Notes under the pieces: generated by a model | Told to the model about the DNA's origin: nothing | Databases searched by the model: none | What the model saw: only the letters and a program-made list of their open reading frames with translations | Position numbers and translations under genes: made by a program | Part shown: positions 22,757 to 29,452 of the stretch, piece after piece | Position numbering within the stretch: the stretch's first letter is position 1 | Layout of the letters: every line of letters begins with the position of its first letter | Source: CAZYXZ01 sp964651395 | GTDB taxonomy: Bacteria; Actinomycetota; Actinomycetes; BP-191 | Direction: 5' to 3' | Assembly: GCA_964651395.1 (NCBI GenBank) | Contig: CAZYXZ010000038.1 | Location: forward strand, 1 to 29,452 | Length of the DNA stretch: 29,452 bases

Positions 22757-23952
22757 CCCTCGGCGAGAAGTGCGCCCATCCGGAGGACGCCGCGCTCGAG
22801 GTCCTCGTCGCCGAGGGCGTACGAGAGCCGGAAGTAGCCCGGCGCGCCGAACGCCTCGCCCGGGACGACGGCCACTTCCGCCTCCTCGAGCACCAGCTCG
22901 GCCAGGTCGACCGACGACGTGGGCGTCCGGCCGCGGATCGTCCGGCCCAGTACGCCCTCCACCGACGGGAACGCGTAGAAGGCGCCCTCCGGCTCGGGGC
23001 AGGTGACGCCGGGGATCGCCGTGAGCAGCCGGTGCATCAGCTGCCGGCGGCGGTCGAACGCAGCGCGCATCTCGGCCACCGCGCTGAGGTCGCCGCCGAC
23101 GGCCGCGAGCGCAGCCACCTGCGCGACGTTGTTCACGTTGCTGGTCGCGTGCGACTGGAGGTTCGTCGCGGCGGTGATGACGTCGGCCGGGCCGACCATC
23201 CAGCCCACGCGCCAGCCGGTCATCGCGTACGTCTTCGCGACGCCGTTCACGATGACGCAGCGCTCGGCCAGCTCTGGTACGACGACCGGCATCGACACGT
23301 GCTGCGCGGCGCCGTACGTCAGGTGCTCGTAGATCTCGTCGGTGACCACCCAGAGCCCGCGCGACGCGGCCCAGCGACCGATCGCCTCGACCTCCTCCGG
23401 CGGGTACACCGCACCGGTCGGGTTGCTCGGTGAGACGAACAGCAGCACCTTCGTGCGCTCGGTGCAGGCCGCCTCGAGCTCGGCCACGGTGGAGCGGAAG
23501 CCGCTGGCCGCGTCGCTGGACACGACCACCGGGACGCCCCCGGCGAGCGCGATCGCCTCCGGGTAGGTGGTCCAGTACGGCGCGAGCAGGAGCACCTCGT
23601 CACCCGGGTCGAGCAGCGTGGCGAAGGTCTGGTAGACCGCCTGCTTGCCACCGTTGGTGACCAGCACCTGGGACGCGGCGATGTCGTACCCGGAGTCGCG
23701 CTTCGTCTTGAGCGCGATCGCCTCCCGCAGCTCCGGAAGGCCGGGGGTCGGGCTGTAGCGGTGGTAGCGGGAGTCCCGGCAGGCGGCCGCGGCGGCCTCG
23801 ACGATGTGTGCCGGGGTCGGGAAGTCGGGCTCCCCGGCCCCGAAGCCCACCACGTCCCGGCCGGCCGCCTTGAGCGCCTTGGCCTTCGCGTCGACGGCCA
23901 GCGTGGCGGACTCCGCGATGGATCCGACGCGGCGCGAGATGCGGGCGGCCAT
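22753..23952 (-). CDS. aspC: Aspartate-type aminotransferase (class I/II, PLP)
   Basis: 399 aa fold-type I aminotransferase, probably transferring amino groups between aspartate and 2-oxoglutarate. Motifs: YSPTPGLPELREAI (67-80), NGGKQAVYQ (100-108), SPSNPTGAVY with N177, TDEIYEHL with D205 and Y208, and the Schiff-base lysine K240 in AKTYAMTGWRVGW. The conserved arginine is in the C-terminal GYFRLSYA. A GTG two codons upstream (23958) is possible, but the purine stretch GGAAGG overlaps it and lies 5 bases from the ATG at 23952, so the ATG is preferred. It is divergent from the sigma factor gene and convergent with the glycosyltransferase-like gene. Exact substrate cannot be fixed. Confidence 0.88.
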   Translation of the reverse strand: MAARISRRVGSIAESATLAVDAKAKALKAAGRDVVGFGAGEPDFPTPAHIVEAAAAACRDSRYHRYSPTPGLPELREAIALKTKRDSGYDIAASQVLVTNGGKQAVYQTFATLLDPGDEVLLLAPYWTTYPEAIALAGGVPVVVSSDAASGFRSTVAELEAACTERTKVLLFVSPSNPTGAVYPPEEVEAIGRWAASRGLWVVTDEIYEHLTYGAAQHVSMPVVVPELAERCVIVNGVAKTYAMTGWRVGWMVGPADVITAATNLQSHATSNVNNVAQVAALAAVGGDLSAVAEMRAAFDRRRQLMHRLLTAIPGVTCPEPEGAFYAFPSVEGVLGRTIRGRTPTSSVDLAELVLEEAEVAVVPGEAFGAPGYFRLSYALGDEDLERGVLRMGALLAEG

Positions 23953-23963
23953 GGGCACCTTCC

Positions 23964-24005
23964 GTTACAGGGTTGTGTGCACGAGACTGGCGACGTCGAT
24001 GTAAC
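23964..24005. promoter_or_regulatory. Inverted GTTACA...TGTAAC pair in the aspC/sigma intergenic region
   Basis: The 83-base gap between the two divergent genes contains GTTACA at 23964-23969 and its reverse complement TGTAAC at 24000-24005. TGTAAC followed by CC resembles the AAC-core -35 element of ECF-type promoters. Either an operator or divergent -35 elements is possible. Evidence is only the pattern. Confidence 0.35.
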
Positions 24006-24035
24006 CCGATACCCGGGAAGGGGTCCAATCACTTG

Positions 24036-24644
24036 ATGGATGTCGACCCCGAGGTCGTCCGCGCATGCCAGCGAGGAGAGGCCGGGGCGCTCGATGCCCT
24101 CATCCGAGCGACCTACGCGGATGTCTTCGCGCTCGCGTACCGGCTCACCCGGGACCGCGAGGACACCGCCGACGTGACCCAGGAGGTGTACGTGCGCGTT
24201 CTCCGCTCCGTGGCGGGGTTCCGGGGCGAGTCCGCGTTCGGCACCTGGCTGCACCGGGTGACCGTCAACACCTCCCTGTCCGCGCTCCGCAAGAGCTCGC
24301 GCCAGGCCCGGCCGGGCCTCGAGGCCTTCGCCGCGCCGGGGGAGGGCCACGCGAACCTGGTCGACCCGGACGCCGGGCCCGAGGAGCGCGCGGAGCGGGC
24401 CGAGCTGCTCAGCCGGGCCCAGGCGGCCGTGGCCGCGCTGCCCGAGTCCTCCCGCACGATCGTCGTCCTCCGGGACGTCGAAGGCCTGTCCACCGCCGAG
24501 GTGGCGCGGGCCACCGGCCTGACCGAGACCGCCGTCAAGGTGCGCCTGTTCCGTGCGCGCGAGCGGCTGCGGGCTTCCCTGCTCGACGAGACCGTGACCC
24601 GGCTGCCGCAGCGCGGCCGGACCAGGAAGGGCAGCACAGCATGA
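24036..24644 (+). CDS. ECF-type RNA polymerase sigma factor
   Basis: 202 aa with only regions 2 and 4, the layout of extracytoplasmic function sigma factors. Region 2 spans about 17-87 (YADVFALAYRLTRDREDTAD, then VTQEVYVRVL and FGTWLHRVTVN), and region 4 about 127-182 (LPESSRTIVVLRDVEGLSTA, then EVARATGLTETAVKVRLFRA). The ATG at 24036 follows GGAAGGGG; a TTG one codon earlier is possible, and a longer frame upstream lacks conserved sequence. The stop overlaps the anti-sigma start in ATGA, so the pair is co-translated. The target regulon cannot be read from sequence. Confidence 0.9.
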   Translation: MDVDPEVVRACQRGEAGALDALIRATYADVFALAYRLTRDREDTADVTQEVYVRVLRSVAGFRGESAFGTWLHRVTVNTSLSALRKSSRQARPGLEAFAAPGEGHANLVDPDAGPEERAERAELLSRAQAAVAALPESSRTIVVLRDVEGLSTAEVARATGLTETAVKVRLFRARERLRASLLDETVTRLPQRGRTRKGSTA

Positions 24645-25057
24645 GGACGACCACCGCCGAGGACGCCGTGTGCGCCGCCGTACGGGCCGACCTGCCCGGC
24701 CTGGACGGCCACGAGCTGAGCACGCGCCGGGCCACCGAGCTGCGCGCCCACCTGGCCGACTGCCCCGACTGTGCGGCGCTGGCCGCCTCCTACCGCTCGG
24801 TACGCCGGACCCTCGCCGACCTCGCGCTCGTCCCGGCCGCGCCACCCTCGGGGCTGCTCGAGCAGCTGCTCGAGCGTGCCGCCACCCCTGCTCCGGTCGA
24901 GCGTGCGGCCGTGCTCGGTCGCGGTGTCGTGAGCGGTGCCCGGCCCTCTCTCGTGGCCGCGTCCGCCGGCGTGAGCGCCGTCGCAGCCGCCGGCCTGGGC
25001 ATCGTCGCCTGGCGTCTCGTGCGCGGCCGCCGCACCGCCGTCGCCGCCGAGGTCTAG
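24641..25057 (+). CDS. Zinc-finger anti-sigma factor, membrane-anchored
   Basis: 138 aa. The N-terminal domain has a HxxxCxxC motif, RAHLADCPDCAAL (H37, C41, C44), typical of zinc-containing anti-sigma domains. A 50-residue linker rich in Ala and Pro follows, then one hydrophobic segment at about 103-125 (ASAGVSAVAAAGLGIVAWRL) and a short basic tail. It should hold the upstream sigma factor at the membrane until a signal. The start overlaps the sigma stop. The product is short, with little outside the membrane, so the signal may act through another protein or on the cytoplasmic domain. Confidence 0.85.
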   Translation: MRTTTAEDAVCAAVRADLPGLDGHELSTRRATELRAHLADCPDCAALAASYRSVRRTLADLALVPAAPPSGLLEQLLERAATPAPVERAAVLGRGVVSGARPSLVAASAGVSAVAAAGLGIVAWRLVRGRRTAVAAEV

Positions 25058-25079
25058 TCCCCGCCGGTTTCCGGTGCGG

Positions 25080-25109
25080 TTGGCCGGTCTCCGCACGCGT
25101 GGCTACACT
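25080..25109 (+). promoter_or_regulatory. Promoter of the tRNA-Trp/secE/nusG unit
   Basis: TTGGCC (25080-25085) and TACACT (25104-25109) are separated by 18 bases. The -10 is embedded in GGCTACACTT, a common form in actinobacterial tRNA promoters. It lies 64 bases before the tRNA-Trp gene, in the 116-base gap after the anti-sigma gene. Confidence 0.6.
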
Positions 25110-25173
25110 TCTCCGTCTGGGCTCGGACGCCCTTACCTCGGCGCGCCCGCGGTCAGGTTGTCCTCCGCCTCAG

Positions 25174-25247
25174 AGGGCAGTAGCTCAATTGGTCAGAGTT
25201 CCGGTCTCCAAAACCGGCGGTTGGGGGTTCGAGTCCCTCCTGCCCTG
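25174..25247 (+). tRNA. tRNA-Trp (CCA)
   Basis: The acceptor stem pairs AGGGCAG with CTGCCCT. The anticodon stem CCGGT/ACCGG encloses loop CTCCAAA, with anticodon CCA at 25208-25210. The T arm has GGTTCGAGTCC. The discriminator G at 25247 is the expected identity base for tRNA-Trp. The CCA end is not encoded. It lies just before secE, as in many actinobacteria. Confidence 0.96.
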
Positions 25248-25298
25248 CTGCTCGACCGGCACGACCCCAGCTCCGTGACGACCTAGGAAGGCAGCACC

Positions 25299-25571
25299 GT
25301 GACGACCACGACGACCACCGAGTCACCGGCCCCCAAGCCGGCAGCCGCGGGTGGCAAGGGTGGGAAGAAGGGTGGCCGACCCGGGCTGTTCTCCCGGATC
25401 CGCACGTTCTACCGGGAGATCGTCGCCGAGCTCCGCAAGGTCATCTGGCCGAGCCGGGCGGAGCTGCTCAGCTACACGGCGATCGTGCTCGTATTCGTCA
25501 CGGTGATCATCCTGATCGTGGCGGGCATGGACTTCGGCTTCGTGAAGCTGGCCGGCTGGCTGTTCGGCTAG
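25299..25571 (+). CDS. secE: Protein translocase subunit SecE
   Basis: 90 aa, the short single-helix form of SecE. The N-terminal 30 residues are Thr/Pro/Gly/Lys-rich and likely disordered. The conserved amphipathic helix FYREIVAELRKVIWPSRAEL (37-56) precedes the membrane segment at about 58-77. SecE clamps SecY in the protein-conducting channel. The GTG start follows AGGAAGG. It is followed after 43 bases by nusG, the usual pairing. Confidence 0.96.
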   Translation: MTTTTTTESPAPKPAAAGGKGGKKGGRPGLFSRIRTFYREIVAELRKVIWPSRAELLSYTAIVLVFVTVIILIVAGMDFGFVKLAGWLFG

Positions 25572-25614
25572 ACCCCGCACCACCACAGACAAGCCCCTAC
25601 GAGGAAGCGCCTTC

Positions 25615-26511
25615 GTGTCCGAGATCAGCACCGAAACACCGGCAGTCGACACCGACGAGACGGCCGAGGCCGAGTCGGTCGACGCCGTCGAGACGGTCGA
25701 GGCCGCCCCGCGCCCCGGCTCGCCCTTCGCCAACCCCACCGAGTCCGCCTACGGCGCGGTCGAGCCCTCGGCTCCCGAGCCGGCCGTCGAAGAGCCGGCA
25801 GGCGAGGTAGCTGAGACCGCAGAGTCCGAGCCGGCGACCGACGCGGCCGAGGCGGCGGTAGCCGCCGAGGCATCGGCCGATGACCCCAGCGCGGCTCAGC
25901 CCGAGGCCGAAGAATCCGATGAGCTGCCGGCCGACGACCCCGCCGTCACGGCCAACGCGGAGCTCGTCCGCGCCATCGAGGACGCACCGGGCGAGTGGTA
26001 CGTCGTGCACTCCTACGCCGGCTACGAGAACAAGGTGAAGGCCAACCTCGAGTCCCGGATCACCTCCATGAACATGGAGGACCGGATCTTCCAGGTGGAG
26101 GTGCCCACCGAGGAGGTGCAGGAGATCAAGTCCGGCAAGCGCCAGATGGTGCAGCGCAAGGTCTTCCCGGGCTACCTGCTCGTGCGCATGGACCTCGACG
26201 ACCACTCCTGGTCCGTCGTCCGCAACACTCCCGGCGTCACCGGCTTCGTCGGCCAGACCTCGCGCCCGTCGCCGCTGACCCGCAACGAGGTCATCAAGAT
26301 CCTCGCGCCGGCGCCCACCAAGCCCAAGGTCGCGCCGAAGCTCGACTTCGAGGTCGGCGAGTCGGTCATGGTCACCGACGGGCCGTTCGCCACGCTCCCG
26401 GCGTCGATCAACGAGATCCACGTCGACAGCCAGAAGCTCAAGGTGCTCGTCAACATCTTCGGCCGGGAGACCCCGGTCGAGCTCTCCTTCAGCCAGGTCG
26501 CCAAGATCTAG
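25615..26511 (+). CDS. nusG: Transcription termination/antitermination protein NusG
   Basis: 298 aa. The core NGN domain starts near 127 (GEWYVVHSYAGYENKVKANL) and the KOW domain occupies about 247-298 (VGESVMVTDGPFATLPASIN, ending SFSQVAKI). NusG binds RNA polymerase and Rho or ribosomal protein S10. The first 120 or so residues are acidic, Ala/Glu/Pro-rich and low in complexity; such an extension is common in actinobacterial NusG but absent from the 181 aa E. coli protein. GTG start preceded by GAGGAAG. Part of the secE-nusG-rplK-rplA unit. Confidence 0.96.
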   Translation: MSEISTETPAVDTDETAEAESVDAVETVEAAPRPGSPFANPTESAYGAVEPSAPEPAVEEPAGEVAETAESEPATDAAEAAVAAEASADDPSAAQPEAEESDELPADDPAVTANAELVRAIEDAPGEWYVVHSYAGYENKVKANLESRITSMNMEDRIFQVEVPTEEVQEIKSGKRQMVQRKVFPGYLLVRMDLDDHSWSVVRNTPGVTGFVGQTSRPSPLTRNEVIKILAPAPTKPKVAPKLDFEVGESVMVTDGPFATLPASINEIHVDSQKLKVLVNIFGRETPVELSFSQVAKI

Positions 26512-26549
26512 CTGCCCGCCCCGACACAGAATGCGATAGGTAACCTGCG

Positions 26550-26978
26550 ATGCCCCCGAAGAAGAAGCTCGCCGCGATCATCAAGCTGCAGATCAACGCC
26601 GGCGCAGCGACGCCCGCCCCGCCGGTCGGTCCGGCGCTGGGCCAGCACGGCGTCAACATCATGGACTTCTGCAAGCAGTACAACGCCGCGACCGAGAACC
26701 AGCGTGGGCTGGTCATCCCGGTCGAGATCAGCGTCTACGAGGACCGCTCGTTCACCTTCGTGACCAAGACGCCGCCGGCCGCCGTACTGCTCAAGAAGGC
26801 CGCCGGTCTCGAGAAGGGCTCCGGCGAGCCGCACAAGACCAAGGTCGGCTCGGTCACGCGTGCGCAGGTGCGCGAGATCGCGGAGACCAAGATGCCCGAC
26901 CTCAACGCCAACGACCTCGACGCCGCCGAGAAGATCGTCGCCGGCACGGCCCGGTCGATGGGCATCACGGTCAAGTAG
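26550..26978 (+). CDS. rplK: 50S ribosomal protein L11
   Basis: 142 aa, of normal length. The N-terminal part has the family signature IKLQINAGAATPAPPVGPAL and GQHGVNIMDFCKQYN; the proline pair in PAPPVGP belongs to the site bound by thiopeptide antibiotics. The C-terminal RNA-binding domain ends AGTARSMGITVK. L11 forms the GTPase-associated centre with 23S rRNA. A 67-base gap to rplA contains a short GGCCA...TGGCC hairpin. Confidence 0.97.
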   Translation: MPPKKKLAAIIKLQINAGAATPAPPVGPALGQHGVNIMDFCKQYNAATENQRGLVIPVEISVYEDRSFTFVTKTPPAAVLLKKAAGLEKGSGEPHKTKVGSVTRAQVREIAETKMPDLNANDLDAAEKIVAGTARSMGITVK

Positions 26979-27045
26979 CACAGCACGCGTGGGAGGGACG
27001 GCCAGGGTGGCCGGCCCGCATGGACCACGAACGGATGGAGCAACC

Positions 27046-27765
27046 ATGCCGAAGCGCAGCAAGAACTACCGCAACGTCGCGGCTCTCATCGAGCCGGACA
27101 AGATCTACAGCCCGCTCGAGGCCGTGAAGATCGCCAAGCAGACCGTCTACACGAAGTTCGACCCGACGGTCGAGGTGGCCATCCGGCTCGGCGTGGACCC
27201 GCGCAAGGCCGACCAGATGGTCCGCGGCACGGTCAACCTGCCGCACGGCACCGGCAAGACCGCGCGCGTCGCCGTCTTCGCCACGGGTGAGCGTGCGGAC
27301 GAGGCTCGCGCGGCCGGCGCCGACTACGTCGGCGGCGACGACCTGATCGAGCGCGTCGAGGGCGGCTTCCTCGACTTCGACGCCGCCGTCGCGACCCCGG
27401 ACCTCATGGGCAAGGTCGGCAAGCTCGGCCGCGTGCTCGGCCCGCGTGGCCTCATGCCGAACCCGAAGACCGGCACGGTCACCAACGACGTCGGCAAGGC
27501 CGTCACGGACATCAAGGGCGGCAAGATCGAGTACCGCGTCGACCGCCAGGGCAACCTGCACATGGTGATCGGCAAGGTCAGCTTCAGCCCCGAGCAGCTG
27601 GTCGAGAACTACGCCGCCGCGCTCGACGAGGTGGTGCGCGCCAAGCCGTCGACGGCCAAGGGCCGCTACCTCAAGAAGATCACCATGGCCACGACCATGG
27701 GCCCCGGCATCCCCGTCGATACGAACAAGCTCCGCAACCTGATGGAGGACACTCCCGCGGGTTGA
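27046..27765 (+). CDS. rplA: 50S ribosomal protein L1
   Basis: 239 aa, of normal length. It begins MPKRSKNYRNVAALIEPDKI and contains LGRVLGPRGLMPNPKTGTVT, the L1 signature, and the ending MATTMGPGIPVDTNKLRNL. It binds the mobile L1 stalk of 23S rRNA, and in other bacteria represses its own operon. The ATG at 27046 follows GGATGGAGC. The frame is open further upstream through rplK but is not L1-like there. Confidence 0.97.
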   Translation: MPKRSKNYRNVAALIEPDKIYSPLEAVKIAKQTVYTKFDPTVEVAIRLGVDPRKADQMVRGTVNLPHGTGKTARVAVFATGERADEARAAGADYVGGDDLIERVEGGFLDFDAAVATPDLMGKVGKLGRVLGPRGLMPNPKTGTVTNDVGKAVTDIKGGKIEYRVDRQGNLHMVIGKVSFSPEQLVENYAAALDEVVRAKPSTAKGRYLKKITMATTMGPGIPVDTNKLRNLMEDTPAG

Positions 27766-27767
27766 GG

Positions 27768-27978
27768 TACCCTCTCCACAGCCAGAGACCGCCGGTTGCC
27801 GCACTTCGGTGCGGCCGAAGGTCCCGAGAAGTCGGGCGGCCCGCGCAGGTGCAGGGATTCTTTCGGCCGGCTGACGCCGGCCCGCGACCGACAAGTGGTC
27901 GCGTCCCCCGCGCCTAGCGCCGGGGCGTTCGCCGTCTCGGGCCCCGGAACGCCGGCCTGAACCCGAGACAGGAGGCAC
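27768..27978 (+). ncRNA. L10 leader RNA region (ribosomal protein autoregulatory leader)
   Basis: The 213-base gap before rplJ is highly structured. After a TACCCT -10-like hexamer at 27768-27773, it holds GCCAGAGACCGCCGG (from 27781), then GCCGCAC-TTCG-GTGCGGC (27798-27815), GCGCAGGTGCAGG near 27843, GGCCGGC-TGAC-GCCGGCC (27865-27882), CGCGACC...GGTCGCG (27883-27903), and GGCGTTC...GAACGCC (27924-27953). This position and the early segments match known bacterial L10 leaders, where the L10-L12 complex binds and represses rplJ-rplL. Exact ends are not defined. Confidence 0.7.
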
Positions 27979-28611
27979 ATGGCGAGGTCCGACAAGGCCG
28001 CGTCCGTGGCCGAGATCACCGAGGCGTTCACGTCCTCGGGCGCAGCCGTCGTCACGGAGTACCGCGGGCTCAACGTCGCGGAGATGAAGGAGCTGCGTCG
28101 CGCACTGGGCGACGGTGTCCAGTACGCGGTGGTCAAGAACACGCTCACCAAGATCGCCGCCAAGCAGGCCGGCCTCGACCTGGACGCGCTGCTCGAGGGG
28201 CCGACCGCGATCGCCTTCGTGCAGGGTGACGTCGTCGTGGCCGCCAAGGGCCTGCGCGACTTCGCCAAGGCGCACCCGCTGCTCGTCATCAAGGGCGGCG
28301 TGCTCGACGCGAAGCCGGTCACGCCGGCCGAGCTCAAGAAGCTGGCCGACCTGGAGTCCCGCGAGGTGCTCCTGGCGAAGCTGGCCGGCGCGATGAAGGG
28401 CTCGCTGTCCCAGGCGGTCAGCCTCTTCGCCGCACCGCTGTCGAAGACCGCCCGCCTGGCCGCTGCGCTCCGCGACCAGAAGGCAGCCGAGGCTCCCGCG
28501 GAGCCGGTAGCAGAGGCAGTACCCGAAGCACCCGCTGAGGTCGAGGCACCCGCCGAGGTCGAGGCAAGCACCGACACCACTACCGAAGAGACTGCCCCGA
28601 CCGAGGGCTAG
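27979..28611 (+). CDS. rplJ: 50S ribosomal protein L10
   Basis: 210 aa. The L10 core starts MARSDKAASVAEITEAFTSS and contains VTEYRGLNVAEMKELRRALG and VVKNTLTKIAA. It anchors L7/L12 dimers to the ribosomal stalk. The last 40 residues are an Ala/Pro/Glu-rich acidic tail, with a tandem APAEVE repeat, not found in short L10 proteins; similar tails occur in some actinobacteria. AGGAGG lies just before the ATG. It follows the L10 leader and precedes rplL by 21 bases. Confidence 0.97.
   Translation: MARSDKAASVAEITEAFTSSGAAVVTEYRGLNVAEMKELRRALGDGVQYAVVKNTLTKIAAKQAGLDLDALLEGPTAIAFVQGDVVVAAKGLRDFAKAHPLLVIKGGVLDAKPVTPAELKKLADLESREVLLAKLAGAMKGSLSQAVSLFAAPLSKTARLAAALRDQKAAEAPAEPVAEAVPEAPAEVEAPAEVEASTDTTTEETAPTEG
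28530..28565 (+). repeat. 18-bp tandem repeat in rplJ
   Basis: Two consecutive 18-base units (28530-28547 and 28548-28565) differ at one base and encode APAEVE twice in the acidic tail of L10. Confidence 0.75.
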
Positions 28612-28632
28612 ACCAGAAGAAGGAGTACGACC

Positions 28633-29025
28633 ATGGCCAAGCTCTCGACCGACGAGCTGCTCGACGCGTTCAAGGAGATGACCCTCCTCGAGCTGAGCGA
28701 GTTCGTCAGCCAGTTCGAGGAGACGTTCGGCGTCACCGCTGCCGCTCCGGTCGCCGTCGCGGCCGCGCCGGCCGCCGGCGGCGGCGGCGGCGTGTCCGCC
28801 GAGGCCGCCGAGCAGGACGAGTTCGACGTCATCCTCGAGGCTGCCGGCGACAAGAAGATCCAGGTCATCAAGGAGGTGCGCACGCTGACCAACCTCGGCC
28901 TGAAGGAGGCCAAGGACCTGGTCGACGGTGCGCCGAAGCCGGTGCTCGAAAAGGTCAACAAGGAGACCGCCGACAAGGCGAAGGAGGCCCTCGAGGCCGC
29001 CGGCGCGTCGGTGACCGTCAAGTAG
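28633..29025 (+). CDS. rplL: 50S ribosomal protein L7/L12
   Basis: 130 aa. It has the N-terminal dimerisation domain (MAKLSTDELLDAFKEMTLLE), an Ala/Gly hinge with a run of glycines near residues 48-53, and the C-terminal domain with KEVRTLTNLGLKEAKDLVDG, which contacts translation factors. AAGAAGGAG precedes the ATG. It is the last gene before a strong terminator. Confidence 0.97.
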   Translation: MAKLSTDELLDAFKEMTLLELSEFVSQFEETFGVTAAAPVAVAAAPAAGGGGGVSAEAAEQDEFDVILEAAGDKKIQVIKEVRTLTNLGLKEAKDLVDGAPKPVLEKVNKETADKAKEALEAAGASVTVK

Positions 29026-29080
29026 CCACACACTCGCGTACGGAGGGGCGGCCTGAGGCCGGCCCGACAGACGACACACG

Positions 29081-29107
29081 AGGGGCGGCCTGCGGGCCGC
29101 CCCTTCT
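29081..29107 (+). terminator. Intrinsic-type terminator after rplL
   Basis: AGGGGCGGCC (29081-29090) and GGCCGCCCCT (29095-29104) form a 10-base-pair stem with a TGCG loop, followed by a short TCT. The T-tract is weak, as is usual in high-GC actinobacteria. An identical copy of the left arm lies 37 bases upstream. Confidence 0.7.
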
Positions 29108-29116
29108 GCGTACTAA

Positions 29117-29132
29117 TGTGACCCGGGTCACA
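29117..29132. promoter_or_regulatory. Perfect CRP-type palindrome upstream of the ABC transporter gene
   Basis: TGTGACCCGGGTCACA is a perfect 16-base palindrome that fits the TGTGA-N6-TCACA consensus of CRP/GlxR-family regulators. It lies about 30-45 bases before the ATPase gene start and overlaps a possible -10 element (TAATGT at 29114-29119), which would suggest repression. A TetR-family operator is an alternative reading. Confidence 0.6.
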
Positions 29133-29163
29133 GCGTGGTGATCACGACCGAGAGGGAGTGGCC

Positions 29164-29452
29164 TTGGGCGTCGAGATCCGGGTGGAGGGGCTGACCAAGT
29201 CCTTCGGCCGGCAGACGATCTTCCAGGACGTGAGCCTCACACTCCCCGCGGGTGAGATCTCGGTGATGCTCGGGCCGTCTGGCACCGGCAAGTCGGTCTT
29301 CCTCAAGCACCTCGTGGGGCTGCTCAAGCCGGACCGCGGGCACGTCTACGTCGACGGCCGCGACGTGCCGAATCTCCACGAGAAGGAGCTCTACGAGGTC
29401 CGCAAGCTCTTCGGCGTCCTCTTCCAGGACGGCGCGCTGTTCGGCTCGATGA
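29164..29452 (+). CDS. Mce/Mla-type ABC transporter ATP-binding protein, 5' part only
   Basis: The frame runs off the window end after 96 residues. The Walker A motif is GPSGTGKS, and the Q-loop region FGVLFQDGALFGSM is the version seen in Mkl/MceG and MlaF ATPases, which power lipid transport with a YrbE/MlaE permease and an MCE substrate-binding protein. The start VEIRVEGLTKSFGRQTIF also fits this family. TTG at 29164 has GAGGG at a good distance; GTG at 29158 in the same frame is the alternative. The signature motif and Walker B lie outside the window. Confidence 0.85.
   Translation, partial: MGVEIRVEGLTKSFGRQTIFQDVSLTLPAGEISVMLGPSGTGKSVFLKHLVGLLKPDRGHVYVDGRDVPNLHEKELYEVRKLFGVLFQDGALFGSM

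Noticed and set aside
23953..23958. GTG at 23958 as start of the aminotransferase
   Set aside because: The only purine-rich binding site overlaps this GTG; the ATG at 23952 has correct spacing. The difference is two residues.
26971..29079. 702-codon minus-strand open frame
   Set aside because: It is antisense to rplA, the L10 leader, rplJ and rplL, with low-complexity Leu/Gly/Arg composition and no recognisable motif.
1..29452. Mobile elements, CRISPR arrays, phage genes
   Set aside because: No transposase, integrase, regularly spaced repeats or phage proteins were seen. The region is core chromosome.

Overview
The window comes from a high-GC Gram-positive bacterium of the actinomycete group. 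By eye the DNA is about 70% G+C, third codon positions are nearly all G or C, and GTG starts are common. The gene order also points there: a nuo operon, a polyprenyl diphosphate synthase, a second partial nuo operon, htpX, a YajQ gene, tRNA genes, rpmG, a hadA/hadB-like pair, an aspartate-type aminotransferase, tRNA-Trp, then secE-nusG-rplK-rplA-rplJ-rplL. I cannot name genus or species. No mobile element, phage gene, CRISPR array or rRNA is visible.

Region 1 (1-8511) is the 3' part of a canonical complex I operon: the end of nuoG, then nuoH, I, J, K, L, M and N. Neighbouring genes overlap by 1 to 4 bases, so this is one translationally coupled transcript. Region 2 (8525-9511) is a long-chain polyprenyl diphosphate synthase, probably supplying the menaquinone side chain. 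Region 3 (9636-18857) is a second nuo operon with its own start region and the content A, B, C, H, I, J, K, L, M, N. It has no nuoD, E, F or G. Its pump subunits keep the usual glutamate and lysine residues, its NuoI carries a long Ala/Pro linker plus a basic C-terminal segment, and its NuoH differs in the quinone-side acidic loop. This suggests a second proton-pumping quinone reductase that either borrows subunits from the first complex or takes electrons from another donor.

Region 4 (18941-20987) holds the htpX protease gene, a convergent YajQ-family gene, a tRNA-Tyr/Thr/Met cluster in which each tRNA is preceded by a strong hairpin, and rpmG. Region 5 (20998-25057) holds two MaoC-fold dehydratase genes (HadA- and HadB-like) and a gene that appears to join a CysS-type C-terminal helical module to a GT-A-like glycosyltransferase domain, seemingly from a CTG start. 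An aminotransferase on the minus strand and a divergent ECF sigma/anti-sigma pair follow.

Region 6 (25058-29103) is the translation and secretion block: tRNA-Trp, secE, nusG, rplK, rplA, a structured L10 leader, rplJ, rplL and a terminator. The window ends inside the ATPase gene of an Mce/Mla-type ABC transporter, preceded by a perfect CRP-type palindrome.

The two most interesting points are the NuoD/E/F/G-less second complex I operon with its extended NuoI, and the CysS_C-glycosyltransferase fusion. All intergenic gaps are under 300 bases.
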